In this document: positions 21,862 to 33,665 of the stretch, one piece after another
How the letters are laid out: each line of letters starts with the position of its first letter
How positions within the stretch are numbered: the first letter of the stretch is position 1
NCBI GenBank assembly: GCA_965649825.1
Contig: OZ287707.1
Location: 1 to 64,000, forward strand
Length of the DNA stretch: 64,000 nucleotides
Reading direction: 5' to 3'
Origin: Penicillus capitatus
Lineage: Eukaryota > Chlorophyta
Notes under the pieces: model-generated
Seen by the model: the letters and a program-made list of their open reading frames with translations, nothing else
Told to the model about the DNA's origin: nothing
Database searches by the model: none
Translations under genes and position numbers: made by a program

Positions 21862-22633
21862 CTACATAAGAAACCCGCTGGGTCCAAAATTCTGTCCATC
21901 TGGTGTTCTGGGACCGCGGTAGCTCTGTGCACGCGCAGATGCGGATTGGCCCCTCGCAGGCTCCCGAACAGATAGCGGCTCCGTCCCATACTCATCAATC
22001 TCTTGCAGCAAACTCTGCAGGACACAGCCTTCATTATAGATCACCAATTTCCTCTCCCTTCTCACTTCGGTTTCCGCAATGTGATCGACTGGTCCGTGCC
22101 GCAGAATCAAAAACTTAAGGCACTTGTCTCCTCGCCAGTCATCGATGCTGGCCTTCACAGTGAAGATCATTGTTTTGTAGAGCGCGCAGTTGACGATGGC
22201 TTCGGCCTGTTTCGCATCTTCCGCCTCCTTTCCTCTCAATTCATCAAACGGGATGCCGATGAGGCCTTCGGCGCAGAAAAAAGCCGTTGCAAAATGCGCA
22301 TCTGTGGAGTCACTCAATTTCATCTCCATGACATATCGCCATTCTGCATCCACATCTTTGTCACATTCCTCACACACCCATCCCCGGTCGGATTTCTCAT
22401 AGATTTTCATCAAACAAGGGTGTCTGTTTCTCCGAAGAGGACAGCCGGGGTAGTAGATTTTCTTCCGGATGCAGGTGATCGTTGCACGAACCTGCAAACA
22501 AGATGTCGAGTTGTTGCAGGGGCATTGTGTCACCGACCTTGAACACGGGCGGCTTTGTCGATTCCGCAGTGTTCACGTTGATGTCTGACAGAGACCTAAG
22601 CTGTGTCACACGTGCCGGACCACTCTGGAACAA
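21862..22633 (-). CDS. RPA1-like C-terminal ssDNA-binding domain (DBD-C) only
   Basis: A 46-bp GT-AG intron at 22492-22537 joins TAESTKPPVFK to VRATITCIRKKIYYPGCPL. The result follows the C-terminal OB fold of replication protein A 70-kDa subunit: a zinc-binding set (GCPLRRNRHPC, then WVCEECDKD), the strand EWRYVMEMKLSDSTDAHFAT, EGLIGIPFDEL and a final strand near VKASIDDW. RPA1 proteins normally carry two more OB folds and an N-terminal protein-binding domain upstream. Here the upstream side (right of 22640) is occupied by an AAA module on the other strand, and no ATG starts the first exon. It is either a truncated duplicate or a gene with unseen 5' exons. The TAG stop is at 21862. Family assignment is firm; functionality is not. 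Confidence 0.75.
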
Positions 22634-22671
22634 TGCTGTGACAGGTACGCGCGTTGTACCTCCCTAGCAGA

Positions 22672-25600
22672 AGAGAGCACGCTCAAGGTGGTCGTTGATG
22701 CACTGGAAGGTGACAAAATCGTGCTTTGCGGTCGGAGCTGCGCACCAACGCCTCCACGGGTCCTGAAGAAGCATCTAAGCTTTAGACTGATTGCCACTCG
22801 GAATCCGCGGCAAGCTGGCAAGAGAGAGCGAAGGAGTTCTGCCTTCTTCTCTCGGTTTTCTGTCGTGATGCACTTCAAAGAGCTACCGAAGGACCAGTGG
22901 ATGTGGATTGTGCAGTCGACATTGCACCGCCACTTTAGTATTGTCGAGGCGGATCTCGTTCGTGCCGTGGCCAGAAGGGTGACTGATTTACGCTGGAATG
23001 TCACAGAGGTCATCCAGCACAAGTGCGACGAGACGAGGCAGTCACACACTCATTGCTGACACTGAGCTGTTGATCTGGACGGCAACGATACCGACTGCTG
23101 AACATCTTCCTAAGAAAGACGCAGATCTCGGCAACTATGCCTGGCTGATCTACGGCTGTCGATTCAGAAAAGACTTCCGGCAGTTGGTGTGAGATGTTCT
23201 AAACGAGACCGGCTTGTCTGTCGGCTAACAGCACGTCTTATCGGATGCATTTGTCTCCAACATCGACAGGATGATCCAGACATGCTCTGCTCTGAGGTCC
23301 AATAACAAGCAGTGCCGCAAACTGAATGCAGAGTCCTCTCGGAAAAGAGGCTTCTCCACGAAGGCATCTCTGCACGACAGCGACAAGAGAATGATTCAGC
23401 GGTGTGCGTATGTATGTTCACGGAGACGTTTCGGAAACTATTCTCAAGCGGATTTCATGCAGTGTTATGGAGTGTGCACTTCATTCTCTGCATTCCGGCT
23501 CGTGAAATGGATAACAGATGCGCTGCAAGAAAGGTGCATCAGGATCGACAGTTCTGAAGAGCCCGGTGAACCTGGCGCCGAGATCCACTGCTCCGGTTTC
23601 GGGAACGGCAGGGGTAGGATGGTCATCCTCGACATTTTTGTCGAGAACTGGAGTATTGATCGAGACTCTGTGAATGTTCAGAGATTCGTCTTGCCAGGAA
23701 GGGATGCCTGCAGTGCTTGATGACCATACGTGTGAATGCTGACAGTCCTGGTGGATGGGTTGCAAGGTGAACGGCCCATTCTGATCAAAGGGTGTTATGG
23801 ATCCGGCAAAAGCTGTTTGACAAAGACGATTGCCTTCCTCCTGAGAGACCGATATGAGCGGGTCACACTCGCGTCTGAGAGTCGACTTCCGTCATGCTCA
23901 GAGAACATCTGCCCAAGGAGAACAGTTGTGAGGAGGTTTCCATTGATTAGGGGATGGTCCGTTAGCAAAATCATTCAAAGACAACACCGTCTGTATTGTA
24001 GACAACGTCGGTCAGGCAAAAGCAGAGTTGCAGGAGAGAATCAATCCCATTCCAGAATCCCCAAGGGCCCTTTGTCTGTCGAAGAAAGGAGAAACAAAAG
24101 TCGTTATTGTCCAGTTCCGAGTGACGGGACAGTATCCAAGGTGCCGTGACCTGCAAAAGGATTCCAGTTTATTGCAACCTGCACTCCAAATGGTGTCGAT
24201 TCAAGGGGATATGACAGAACATCGAATGAACCAACAGCTTCCCTCGCCAACCGATTCCTCGCAGTACATGTAGACGATCCTGGCCAGCTGCCAGACAGTC
24301 AGTTTTGTTCTGTCCTGAGCGCTGTGTTGGAATGCTCTGTGCCGTCGTCGGATGCATATTGAAGACATTTTCATGTGCTGCTTTAGAGATTCGAAGCTTT
24401 CTTGGCAAGCAAAGAGAAGGAAGCAACTTCAGACGTTCTGCCACAGTCTTGGTCGCTGTGTCTAATCTGATGACGCAATACCCTCAGACGCATTTCAAAG
24501 ACTGTCTACATTCTGCGTCGGTGGCAGTTTTTGCCTCCACATGAAGGACTCTCGGAAAAGGAACGAACTGCTCGATCGCATTGGCTGTCCGTCTGATGCG
24601 AAGAGCACACTGCAATTGCTTGACAGCGTCGATGTCGCTCTGCTCGGTGTCTGCACTCAGAAACCAGTTCTCGTCGAAGGAAAACCAGCGGTGGGAGAGA
24701 CAGCTCTGGTCGGTGGACTGAGGAAGTCTCGCGGGCGCTTGCTGCAGAAAGGTTATAATTCTGAGCAAACAGCGACACCGCCACACTGCAGGACTACTCT
24801 GGGACATGGCCGCCTGTAAAGGCAGGATTCCGTTAATCAAAGGGTGTCTGTCCTCGTCCAAGCGATCGATAACGGAGACTGGTTTGTGGCATAGGAGTTC
24901 AATCTTGCACTTCTTTCTGTCGCAGCAGCGTCAATGCCTTTCCTGGAGGGATCACTCGCTGTTCAGATTCCAGGCACAGGTGCGACGGTCAATGCACATC
25001 CCGATTTCAGACTCTCTGCAACCCAGAATCTATTCCACGGAGGGGGAGATGATGATGATGTCGACGGCTTTCAGCAGGACGAATTTGCTGACACCATCTA
25101 CAAAAGCGACTCCAAAGGGAAGAGTATGGAAGTGCTGTGACCGCCACCATAGAAGACGCAGAGAACCTGTCCACTCTCTACCTTGCGTCCTCGGAGATGT
25201 TCCGTCTGCCGACGAGAGACTTGATCAAGCTTGTTCGCATTTCAAGCTTCTCCAAGTAGAGGATAGAAATGGAACGTCCTGGCCTGCTGTTGTCGTGCCG
25301 TTGCTTGATCCCCTGATCCCAACCGTAGACGAACAGGTTCAGGAGATTCAGCAAGTGCAGCTCTTTTCACTCATCGAGTTGGCATTTGCAGAAAGGACAG
25401 AGACTATTGCAATATCCTGCACGGACAAACATATTGAAGAGAAGAGAAACGAATTTCTGTTCTTCCAAGGACCTCTGCGCGTTTCGTTCAGCGGATACAG
25501 ATTCGATCGAAGCCGACTGTGGAAACGTGACAATGCCGAGAAGCGGCCGCCCAAGATCTTTCCGGACAAGCTTGTTGAATTGGCATTCGCAACGAAGGAA

Positions 25601-26265
25601 AAAGAAACAGTGTGCCTCTATGGAGAGTCTTCCTACAAGACAGAACTCATCAGGACGTGGCCAGAGATCTCTCAGAGGGGGAACAAAGCGCAGATGATAC
25701 ACTTGACCTCGGATTCCGAAGCAACAGAACTGATCGGCCAAACGTGTCTAGTATGGATGGTGGAGGTTCTTGAAATGCTGTTATCCATCGGCAACTTCAT
25801 TCTCAAAGAGATCGAAGAAGTACTTGCCGTGAATAACATGCCAAAGAAACGCGAATACAGCATTCGACGGTTGGACTGCTCAGATGATCTTCCAAGAAGA
25901 GGCAATGCAACTCACTCATCGCACCCTTTGGAGGAAAATCAGAGATGGCGCGCGACCGGGAATCTTTCGCAACAATGGAAGAGACGCAGTCTGCACCTTC
26001 TGAAGGTGAAGCCAGCATTCGTCATTCGTCCAATACAGAGGGTACGGAATCATATGACGATTCGAGTAGCGACACAGTCCGGGGAACATCTGAGGGTGAA
26101 GAAGAAGGCGCTGATTGGAAAGAAGAAATCAACAGCTGCAGCTGACTGTTCCGAACAGTATCCGGGTGCGAAAACAGACTTTGGGATCCGTGTAGCGAGT
26201 GAGCCGATCGAAGAGCCCGAGTACAGCACGTTTGAATTTGTCCGCGAAACGGTAAGAGGGTGATC
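22672..26265 (+). pseudogene. Degenerate multi-AAA (midasin/dynein-like) ATPase gene
   Basis: At least three, probably four, AAA+ modules follow one another. Module 1 (22.67-23.05 kb) has only Walker B onward: sensor-1 FRLIATRNPR and FFSRFSVVMHFKELP. Module 2 (23.74-24.34 kb) has a good P-loop (GCYGSGKSCL), IVDNVGQAKAEL, FQFIATCTPNG and LANRFLAVHVDD. Module 3 (24.54-25.14 kb) has a damaged P-loop (GKPAVGETAL), WFVA-stop-EFNLA at the Walker B site and FRLSATQN. Module 4 (from 25.34 kb) has GESSYKTEL in place of a P-loop and MIHLTSDSEATELIGQ. An acidic segment (SEGEEEGADWKEE) follows near 26.1 kb. Frames change often; some changes may be introns, but the TAG in Walker B and the lost P-loop residues indicate decay. 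These module types occur in midasin, dynein-related and MoxR-like ATPases. Confidence 0.7.
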
Positions 26266-26426
26266 GATTTGTTGAGCTTAGTGATATGCTTAGGAATTGC
26301 TTTCGCGTGGGCGTAGTTCTTTATCGACAAATAGTGAGCACTTTTTTAAACAGATGTCCGTTTGTTTTCAAAACCCCAATTTATAATCTAACATGACCTT
26401 ATGATTCCCGTCATGTCGTCGTCATG

Positions 26427-26705
26427 CTAATTGTCATGTTGTCGCTTCCTTGGTCTTTCCTTCTTCGGCCTGACAATATTCTTCGGTGTTGCTGTCGCTT
26501 CTAGGGTTTTGCCCGCCAGACAGCCTAGACGATGCAAGATGTTATCTTGCTCCGCCAGTCTTGCCTTGAGTTCTTCGTTCTCCGCACGTTCTTTGGTAAG
26601 AGCATCTCGCAGCTTGAAGAGATCTTTTTTAAACAAACTATTTTCTTCGCTCAGTCGAGAGATCTCCTGCATGAGTCTTGTCGTCTTCTCGGCACCTATG
26701 TCCAT
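26427..26705 (-). CDS. Small coiled-coil protein with basic C-terminus
   Basis: ATG at 26705 opens a 92-residue frame (MDIGAEKTTRLMQEISRLSE) with heptad-like leucines over residues 10-60 and a basic tail (RPKKERPRKRQ) that could be a nuclear localisation signal. An in-frame TGA precedes the ATG. A strong CTCTTTTTTGTTTCAG acceptor lies just upstream, at about 26724-26739 on the minus strand. Upstream exons near 26740-27030 (SKDDVGRDFVTESGNCAEG) may therefore belong to the same transcript in another frame. A zipper-containing regulator is one possibility. No family recognised. Confidence 0.5.
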   Translation of the reverse strand: MDIGAEKTTRLMQEISRLSEENSLFKKDLFKLRDALTKERAENEELKARLAEQDNILHRLGCLAGKTLEATATPKNIVRPKKERPRKRQHDN

Positions 26706-26739
26706 GTGTCAACGAAACTTTCTGAAACAAAAAAGAGGG

Positions 26740-28299
26740 GCACTTGCCTGAACCAGAGTGGGCAGTGTTCACGTTGGCCACACTTACCGGCTTCCCTTCG
26801 GCGCAGTTTCCACTTTCGGTGACAAAATCTCGTCCGACGTCATCTTTTGAGAGTGTTAACGAGGATCCTGGACACACAGGCAACGGTGGTTCCTCTTCAA
26901 ACAGTCTGCAGTGTACCTTGTGTGTTCTGCTGTCTTTGTGTTTCGTTCTGTGGAGCCTGAGGAGATTTCTTTTCTGCTTGCACTTGGCTTCGGTGATCTG
27001 TGTCGTACTCTGTAGGATTCCCGATTGTCCCACAGCGGCCTATGATGTTGCAGGCATGTACGACGAGCACCCTAGAAAGAAAATACTAACGCCGTTTTTT
27101 TGAATCAAATGCGCACTTCTGTGCATTGATGTGTGAGATCCTCCAATCGGTGACCTCGATCACCATTCCGAAAAAATCGGAGAATCTCGACGCGCACTGT
27201 AGCAGTTCACTCGATGCCAGACCCGTCACGAATGCCGGGATTTCGTAGGCGCCGTCGCTGAAGACTCCAAAAAACCACTCGCCTTGACTCTCAGCGTCTT
27301 CTTCTGCCTCTGCACGCCACCGTCGCGACAGAAAAAGTTGCGTTCGCGCTTACCTGTGAATTGAAGGCGCAAGGGTTCCCTGAACGTTCTGTTCTCGGCC
27401 CACTGCGTTACCTCCGCCAAGCGACCCGTGGAAAGCATCGCGCAACGAAGTCGGTTTCTAAAACGAAGACGATTTGAATAAATGCGCTCAATTTTGAAAG
27501 AACCCAGACAGACGCGGAAAAGTACATCCAGGCGTCTGATTGATGGCACCTGCTGCGTATGATTCGTGCTCAACACTTCTCACGGCTTACGACGAGTCGA
27601 CGTTGAATTCGCAGGTTAAGGCCGAGAGAGAATCGAAGAAGCGGCAGAAAGCGTAAAAAGGACGTTGATGAAAAGGTGTCGCATGGCGACGCTGGCGTGT
27701 TTTCCTGTGAACTGCATGTCACGGAAATGCTTCGCCTGGAGAACCTCATATTCGACAGAAGTCACTGCAGTATCCGCAAAGTCTTTCTGAACTTCGTCGG
27801 CCTCGTAGACAGAATGCATCTGCTCAGTTGGCGACCGCTTGCGCTGGCTGCATAAGCCGTCATAGATGTTCAAAGCAACTTCGCTTCTGATGCAGAAACT
27901 CTGAAGTCCGATTCCCCTAATCGATAGAAAACGTGCCTGGATTCCATGGGACAGGCGGTAGAACAAGTATGTGACGAAACAGTCAGAGGATTCACTTTCG
28001 TTTCTCTGTTTATTGCTTGAATGGCCGTGCCACTGCATCTCTGCCAGATGCCGGAATTTTACGAATGACAAAGGAATAAACTCTTGAACGGAAGAGGAGT
28101 TCGCCATTCGCTGTCCTCCCTGCCGTAGTTGGCAGCAGTTTGCGTCGAATTTATTCCTGCGTTGTAGTGGTTGTTGCTCATCCGGTGTTCCATTTTCATC
28201 CAAGTCCGCCCATCAGGAGATATTCCGAGGACATCTAACGAGCGTGACTACAGGGACTCTTTGCACGAGGGTGCATTTGAACTCTCGCTGATGCTTTCC
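26740..28299. other. Unresolved region with competing frames on both strands
   Basis: A minus-strand frame of 195 codons (28203-27616, starting MDENGTPDEQQPLQRRN) and a plus-strand start at 27543 (MAPAAYDSCSTLLTAYDEST) both look possible. No known domain is visible on either, and splice sites do not settle it. Confidence 0.3.
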
Positions 28300-29834
28300 T
28301 CATATCTGTCGATGAAGTGCCTGCACGAAATCCAGATAGCCTCCCATCGAATGATTTCGATCCTCGATCAGCAGGGACCACAGATGCTGCTCTTGTTCTG
28401 TTCCCAACTGCAAGAGAATAATTGGCTGGTATCCTCTTCGTCTCTCGCGGATGTTTCCAATAAGAGCACAGTCTCGTTGTAAAACTCATTCTGCTGAGCC
28501 GGATCCCCTCTCAGACAGTGGAGGGACTGCGTCTCGCGCGACTGCGGCGCCACACCTTTTAACTTTGATAGGAATTCCAGAGGCACAGAGCCACCGAACA
28601 ATAGGAGAATGAGCTGTGCCGTGTCCAACTGGTAGTCTCGGTAGGCTACCAAAGATCCGTACGAACAAGGCGGCACAGCAGACAACTCCACCCGAACTGG
28701 GTCCTCGAAAAGAGTGAAGACAATGACAGCGAATGCACCTCCTTGCTCTTGGGCATTTTTTCGATGTCCTAATTGTGGTAGAGGGTCGTCGAGAGAAGAA
28801 GCAGGATCCTGTCTATGGTGCAAGCCATGAGCTCAAACCCACTGGCCACACGTTCATCGGCAGGCACTCCTGGTGCCGGACCGAGAATTGCGTTGCATTT
28901 GAGAGGGACAGAATCCAAAGAGGCAAGTATCGCAGGGTCTCTGGGAAAAGTAAGTTGATTTCCACCCCGGAAACTCCTCGAATGCATAATGCTAGACCGA
29001 TTGATAGAGCTCTTGTACAAGGAGAAGGCAAGAATGGGTCGAGTGCCTGTTTTCACACAATCTGGCGATCAGCTTTCCCTCAATCGATTTTTGTGCAGAG
29101 CAGATTCTCGAACTGCATGACCTATCGACCTCAAACTTTGACATCAGGGATATTGCAGCAGCATCAGCTCCACGATATAGATCTGGGTGATCATGCGACA
29201 CAGGAGATTGCAGAGTGTGAACCCTGTAAACAATCTGTCTCTGGGTGATGCATCGCATGGAGGTGCAAACCTGATGCGCCGTTCACCCGGGAAGATGTAC
29301 AGAACAAGGCACACTGCAGACTGGCTACGTTGCCGTTGAAAACCATCTCGTCGTACTTTATCTCAACAGCAAATGCCTTGTCTGGACCGCTCGTTGGCAA
29401 GGACTGCAGATACGAAGAACGGACAAAGAAATGTTCACAGAAAGAGGTGATGTCCAGTCCTGAGTCATTGCGTATTGCGCAACAAAGAGTGACCAGATCT
29501 ATGCCTCTGCTGCAGCGTAGTCGCATAACATCTTCCCATGCTGTATGTCGTGTGAGATTTCGCATGATATCACGATGCAGTCTGCCTTCGTCTCGCTTCA
29601 TGATGAAGCCTGGATATCGACAGAGCCGCCAGCAGACTCATAGTGTCACGTCGTGTGTCGATAGAGATATGAGAATTTGCCTGTCCTCCACTGTATCTGG
29701 GAAGGAAAACGACTGAAGCGAGATCTGCGTATCGTCCACAGAAGGAGAAGGCATCGATGAAAATCTGCACACGTCTGCACTCTGCGGCAAGTCTCTTGTA
29801 GAAGGTATCTTCAGGATTTCTCAGACTGTGTTCT
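28300..29834 (-). CDS. SEC24-like COPII coat subunit, C-terminal half
   Basis: Minus-strand exons follow Sec24 in order: the trunk (EDTFYKRLAAECRRVQIFID, GRYADLASVVFLPRYSGGQ), the beta-barrel (TAWEDVMRLRCSRGID, FFVRSSYLQSLP, DKAFAVEI, PGERRIRVHTL), the helical part (DLYRGADAAAISLMSKFEVD), the gelsolin-like part (FGGSVPLEFLSKL) and the end (SLLIEDRNHSMGGYLDFVQA, then LHRQI and TGA). Sec24 selects cargo for ER-to-Golgi vesicles together with Sec23. Introns of about 40-50 bp explain most frame changes, but the join before PGERRIRV (near 29290) needs a one-base shift. The N-terminal zinc finger and the first half of the trunk were not found upstream, where plus-strand coding sequence appears instead. 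Truncated copy or unseen exons. Confidence 0.75.
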
Positions 29835-29869
29835 CTGATGCAGTAGAAAAGTGGAATTCTAAGGCGGCA

Positions 29870-32292
29870 CGAAGAAAGATGAAGATGACCTATCCATATT
29901 TGGAAAGAGCCACGTTTTCTCTGTATCAACGTCGAAACGGAAGGCTCGAAAGAGCTCAGAAGACGACGTTGTCGTCGAGCCGAGTCAAACAAAGGCGCCT
30001 GAAGAAACGAATCTGATTGACTTGGACGACGGCGACATCGGTCAGGCATATCTGTCGTTTGTCGACTAGACGCTACGTAGGAGCAGCTCCGTAGGCACAC
30101 GCACAGATGTCTTTGACAAAAACTCGCGGATCGATCCGCTTTCGACGGATTCATGGGAGGAACCGAAAGCGCCCTCGCGGTGGACACGGGGATGGCTCGT
30201 TGGTTCCGGCGCATATGGCAAGCTCTACTTGGACTTAATTAAGAAACGGGCCAGTTGCTGGCTGTTAAACAAGTCCCGCCCACACGACAACGGCATTGTT
30301 TGGCTGAACAAGAAATGCTATCTAGGTGCAAGTTCCGAGCAAGGCATCAGTGATCTATCAGATAACCTCTTGGCATAGGCACTCGGGGATGGCTGGATGT
30401 CTGATAGAGTCATGCCGAAGAGGCACGAAAGCTGTTCCTGTCCAGGAGAGAGACCGAATGCTTCGCGGCTGCTGTTGTATCCGTTTGTCTTCAGTGTGCC
30501 ACATACGGACGGAGAAAAGAGCTATGCTCTCTAGGCAGATCCTATTCCCTCGATACATATCGATGCCGATGCCGATGCCGAAGTCTTTGCATCGATGTCG
30601 ATATCGGATATTCTATCCCATGCTCCCAACCTCGTTTCCGAAACGTCAACTGGCATGTCACGGAGACCTGTGCCACAGGAGAAATCGGCTGATAAGAAAT
30701 CGCCGTCGATGGCCGATGTGACTTCTTGTGCAACATTGGCCACGCGAAAATCCGAGACGCAATTTTCGTTTCGAAGCCGAATGGGCCAGCGAATTCGAAA
30801 AGGAACTCAAAGCCATGAAAGATCAAAGCAGGCATAGCTTGTTTTCGCAGCACACACTCGCCATACAATCTCTCTACCATCATCTCCAAGTAAAGGTATG
30901 TTTTACTATTATGCTCATGTGCTTGCTGATAGACGTCCTCTTCATCACCATCACCATTGTCGAGGCACTGATCATCGACCATTTCGATTTGGAGTGCACC
31001 CAGCAGCCTCTGTCGTCGAATGCAATTTTGAAGGTCGTTTTCAAACGTTTCTATTGTCTCGTCTTCTTTATTATGAGAAGTAATCTTGCTTGGGATCTTA
31101 TGTGTTGCTGATAAAAAAAACTAAGAGTGATGTCGCTGAGGTCAAAGAGAGGCGACGTGCGAGAAAACCCCACCAAAATCTGTGCAGCACCGACCAATAT
31201 ATGAGATTGTGGATGCGTGAGCGTGTGCAGCGAAAGCGGTCTTTTCAACTCCCATCAGAGGATGTTTGGCCGTCCGGCGCCAGTTTCCGTAGCAGTGAAG
31301 GTGTCGAGCAGCGCCTTAGGCTCGATGCCGCCGGGCTCTGAGTCCAGCCAGAGACGACATACAGCGGCAGCTGTGGCGACACTGGATAACTCAATCAGCT
31401 GACAGCACCATTCTTACATGGACAGATGGAGGGAAACGTGCGAGCACACCTCTGGAGCCATCCAATAAGGGGATCCAGCAACCGTCTTATCAGTTTCCTC
31501 AATCGCTATTCTTTCCTCGAAGGACGATTATGAGCTCGACGGCTGACAGAGACTACGCCAGTCAATACAAATCATACGGCGAAGATGACGATTCCGCGTC
31601 TTTGTAAATGGTGCTCTGTATGGTGAGCCAAGTCTCTATGTTCGACACTGCATGCATGTCCGATAGCTCTCTGACTAATTTGTTCGATGGGGCTCGGTTT
31701 GGAAGCTTCTGTCGGTCAGCAGCGCTGGCGATGCTTTGTGGCGAACTTGGACAAAATGCATGCATTGGAGTTTAATGATGCGTCTGCCCTGAACAACGCC
31801 TCAATGAATCCGCGCGTTTCGATCAGTGTCGGTCTGTCGGCAAACCCGTTTGCCTGTTCCCATCACATCTTCTCGCATTTGCAAGTACACTTCATCTATT
31901 CTCTGATTCTGTTCTATCTTCATCGGAATCGGGCACACTGTCACCACCCGATCTCCGTCATTTGTCAGACGATTTCGAATTCAAATAGTATGGTGGGTAG
32001 ATGTTGCTTGCCGATCCACAGCATCACAATCAGGGGTGAAACTCTACGTCTTGTGGAGTGGAGATATGCTGCCAAATCGGAATCTTTTCCCTTCGTTGAA
32101 TTGACCATTATTGTCGTCCATCTTGAATGCACATTTCTCAACCCATTTAAAAAATTATCCGCCTGTGGCGTTTGTCCAATGAGAGGCGCGACAGACGGGA
32201 CCTTGTGTCCCAATCGTGACGGATAAAAATGGCGACTCTCGTCACGTCGCTCCCTATATTCGAATCTTGTTTGACTCGTTTGGCATGTTGTC
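29870..32292. other. Candidate exons of unknown genes, mainly plus strand
   Basis: Plus-strand stretches look coding: an acidic tail ending in TAG at about 30069 (ETNLIDLDDGDIGQAYLSFV), an exon after a CTCTAG acceptor at 30536 (ADADAEVFASMSISDILSHA), a helical one near 30760-30893 (EAEWASEFEKELKAMKDQSR), one near 31410-31608 (MSSTADRDYASQYKSYGEDD) and a serine-rich end at about 31989 (SSSESGTLSPPDLRHLSDDF). A minus-strand stretch near 30920-31080 (ETFENDLQNCIRRQRLLGAL) may end a convergent gene. No domain recognised; gene borders unresolved. Confidence 0.35.
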
Positions 32293-32392
32293 CATCACTT
32301 CGGAAAGCGCTCGCCTCCTGATGTCAGGACACTGACTGAGGCAATAAAGTTTCGTTTTCGAGTATTCCCATTGCTGCACACGAAGAGCAAGG

Positions 32393-33639
32393 ATGTATTA
32401 TTCCCAGACCCCTGCCGACACGGTTGGGTATTCCTTTGCCGAGAAGCTTGCTCGTATTTTGCAAGTCGTTCACCTTCACGTCGATCAAGGGCATTCGATA
32501 TCCACTTGCAAGAGGCTCTCGTTAAAAATCGCCAGGTACCAACTGTATATCGGCTGATGTGATCCATTGAATCCATTTCTTGGTCAGGTTTTACTGGAAC
32601 GACTATGTCTGCTTGACATTGACTGCAGCTATCGGACTTGCTTTTTCGTTGGCCTTTTACAAAGTACTGTCAGAGGATGTCTCGGTCTTCCAAGCCATGG
32701 CAGTAAGAGCGCTTGTCAGCAGTTTAGTCATGCTCTCGACATGTTACTGGAAACAAATATCGATGATTCAACCGCACGAAAAGATCTTGCTCTACATTGC
32801 TCGAGGTGTTGCTGGAAGCATATCGAGTGCCTCCCTCTATCTCTCTACCTTCTTGCTTCCCCTTTCTGACGTCGCTTTTCTGTCAAACAATTCATTAGGT
32901 TCTCCACTCCGTTGAGAACTGGATATTCATTGTTATGTGCTGCACAGCTGTGACGGCAGTCTTCTCATGGATACTGGGTTTTGAACAGCTGAGTGTTCGT
33001 TCATGGCTGGGGATTTTGGGATGTATCATGGGCAATGCTCTGGTGGCTAAACCCCCTTTTGTCTTTGGAGGAAATGTCGAATGGAGCACAGAACGTCTCA
33101 TTGGCATTGCTGCCGCCATTGCGAGCAGTATAGCCGTGGCAGGCGTTTCAATTCTCGCACGGTAACATTTCTGTCCCTGCACATCAATGAAAAGACCCTG
33201 TTGGTGTAGCTACATCGGTAAGAGTGTGAACAGCTTGGTGCCGATAACATACACACACATCTGCTGTTTTATTTTGGCGATCCCATTTCTGGAGCGTGGT
33301 ATACCGAAGCCAATGAACACACAACATTCTCCACTGCTCCTCATATCTTATGCAGTGGTCTGTGCAGCTGGGGTCTTCGTTCAATGGATTCTATCGCGTG
33401 CACTGCAGATTGGCCCTCCGGCAAAGACATCTGCACTGCTCATGATGAACATGCTGATGTCAGCAATAATCGGAGTCCTTTTCTTCTCCGAATCTATTTC
33501 ATGGCTTACTGGTCTAGGGGCAGCTGTTATTGCTATCTCTGTCCTTCTTATCGTAACATCAGGTTCTTCAGAGACTAAAACTGTCGAAGAAAGATACCAG
33601 CGTTTGTTAGTTGCTGAGGACGCAGAACTTGGCAACTGA
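32393..33639 (+). CDS. EamA/DMT-family membrane transporter, copy 1
   Basis: Four exons: ATG at 32393 and introns at 32536-32587, 32899-32947 and 33162-33209 (all GT-AG), ending in TGA at 33639. The protein has about ten hydrophobic helices in two halves, as in drug/metabolite transporters of the SLC35G/EamA type. It carries FYWNDYVCLTLTAAIGLAFS in helix 1, PFVFGG between the halves and a conserved late segment (FFSESISWLTGLGAAVIAIS). Such carriers move metabolites across plasma or organelle membranes; the substrate cannot be read from sequence. A tandem paralogue follows 1 kb downstream with introns in the same three places. An AATAAA lies 21 bp after the stop. Confidence 0.88.
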
Positions 33640-33659
33640 ACCGTTCTGTTTTCCTTTTT

Positions 33660-33665
33660 AATAAA
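33660..33665 (+). promoter_or_regulatory. Possible polyadenylation signal AATAAA
   Basis: AATAAA 21 bp downstream of the stop of the copy 1 transporter. Position fits, but this lineage's signal is not known to me. Confidence 0.4.

Noticed and set aside
10868-31000. A single giant midasin gene spanning the whole region
   Set aside because: The AAA modules and VWA domains are on opposite strands and separated by a retroelement, so they cannot be one transcript in the present arrangement.
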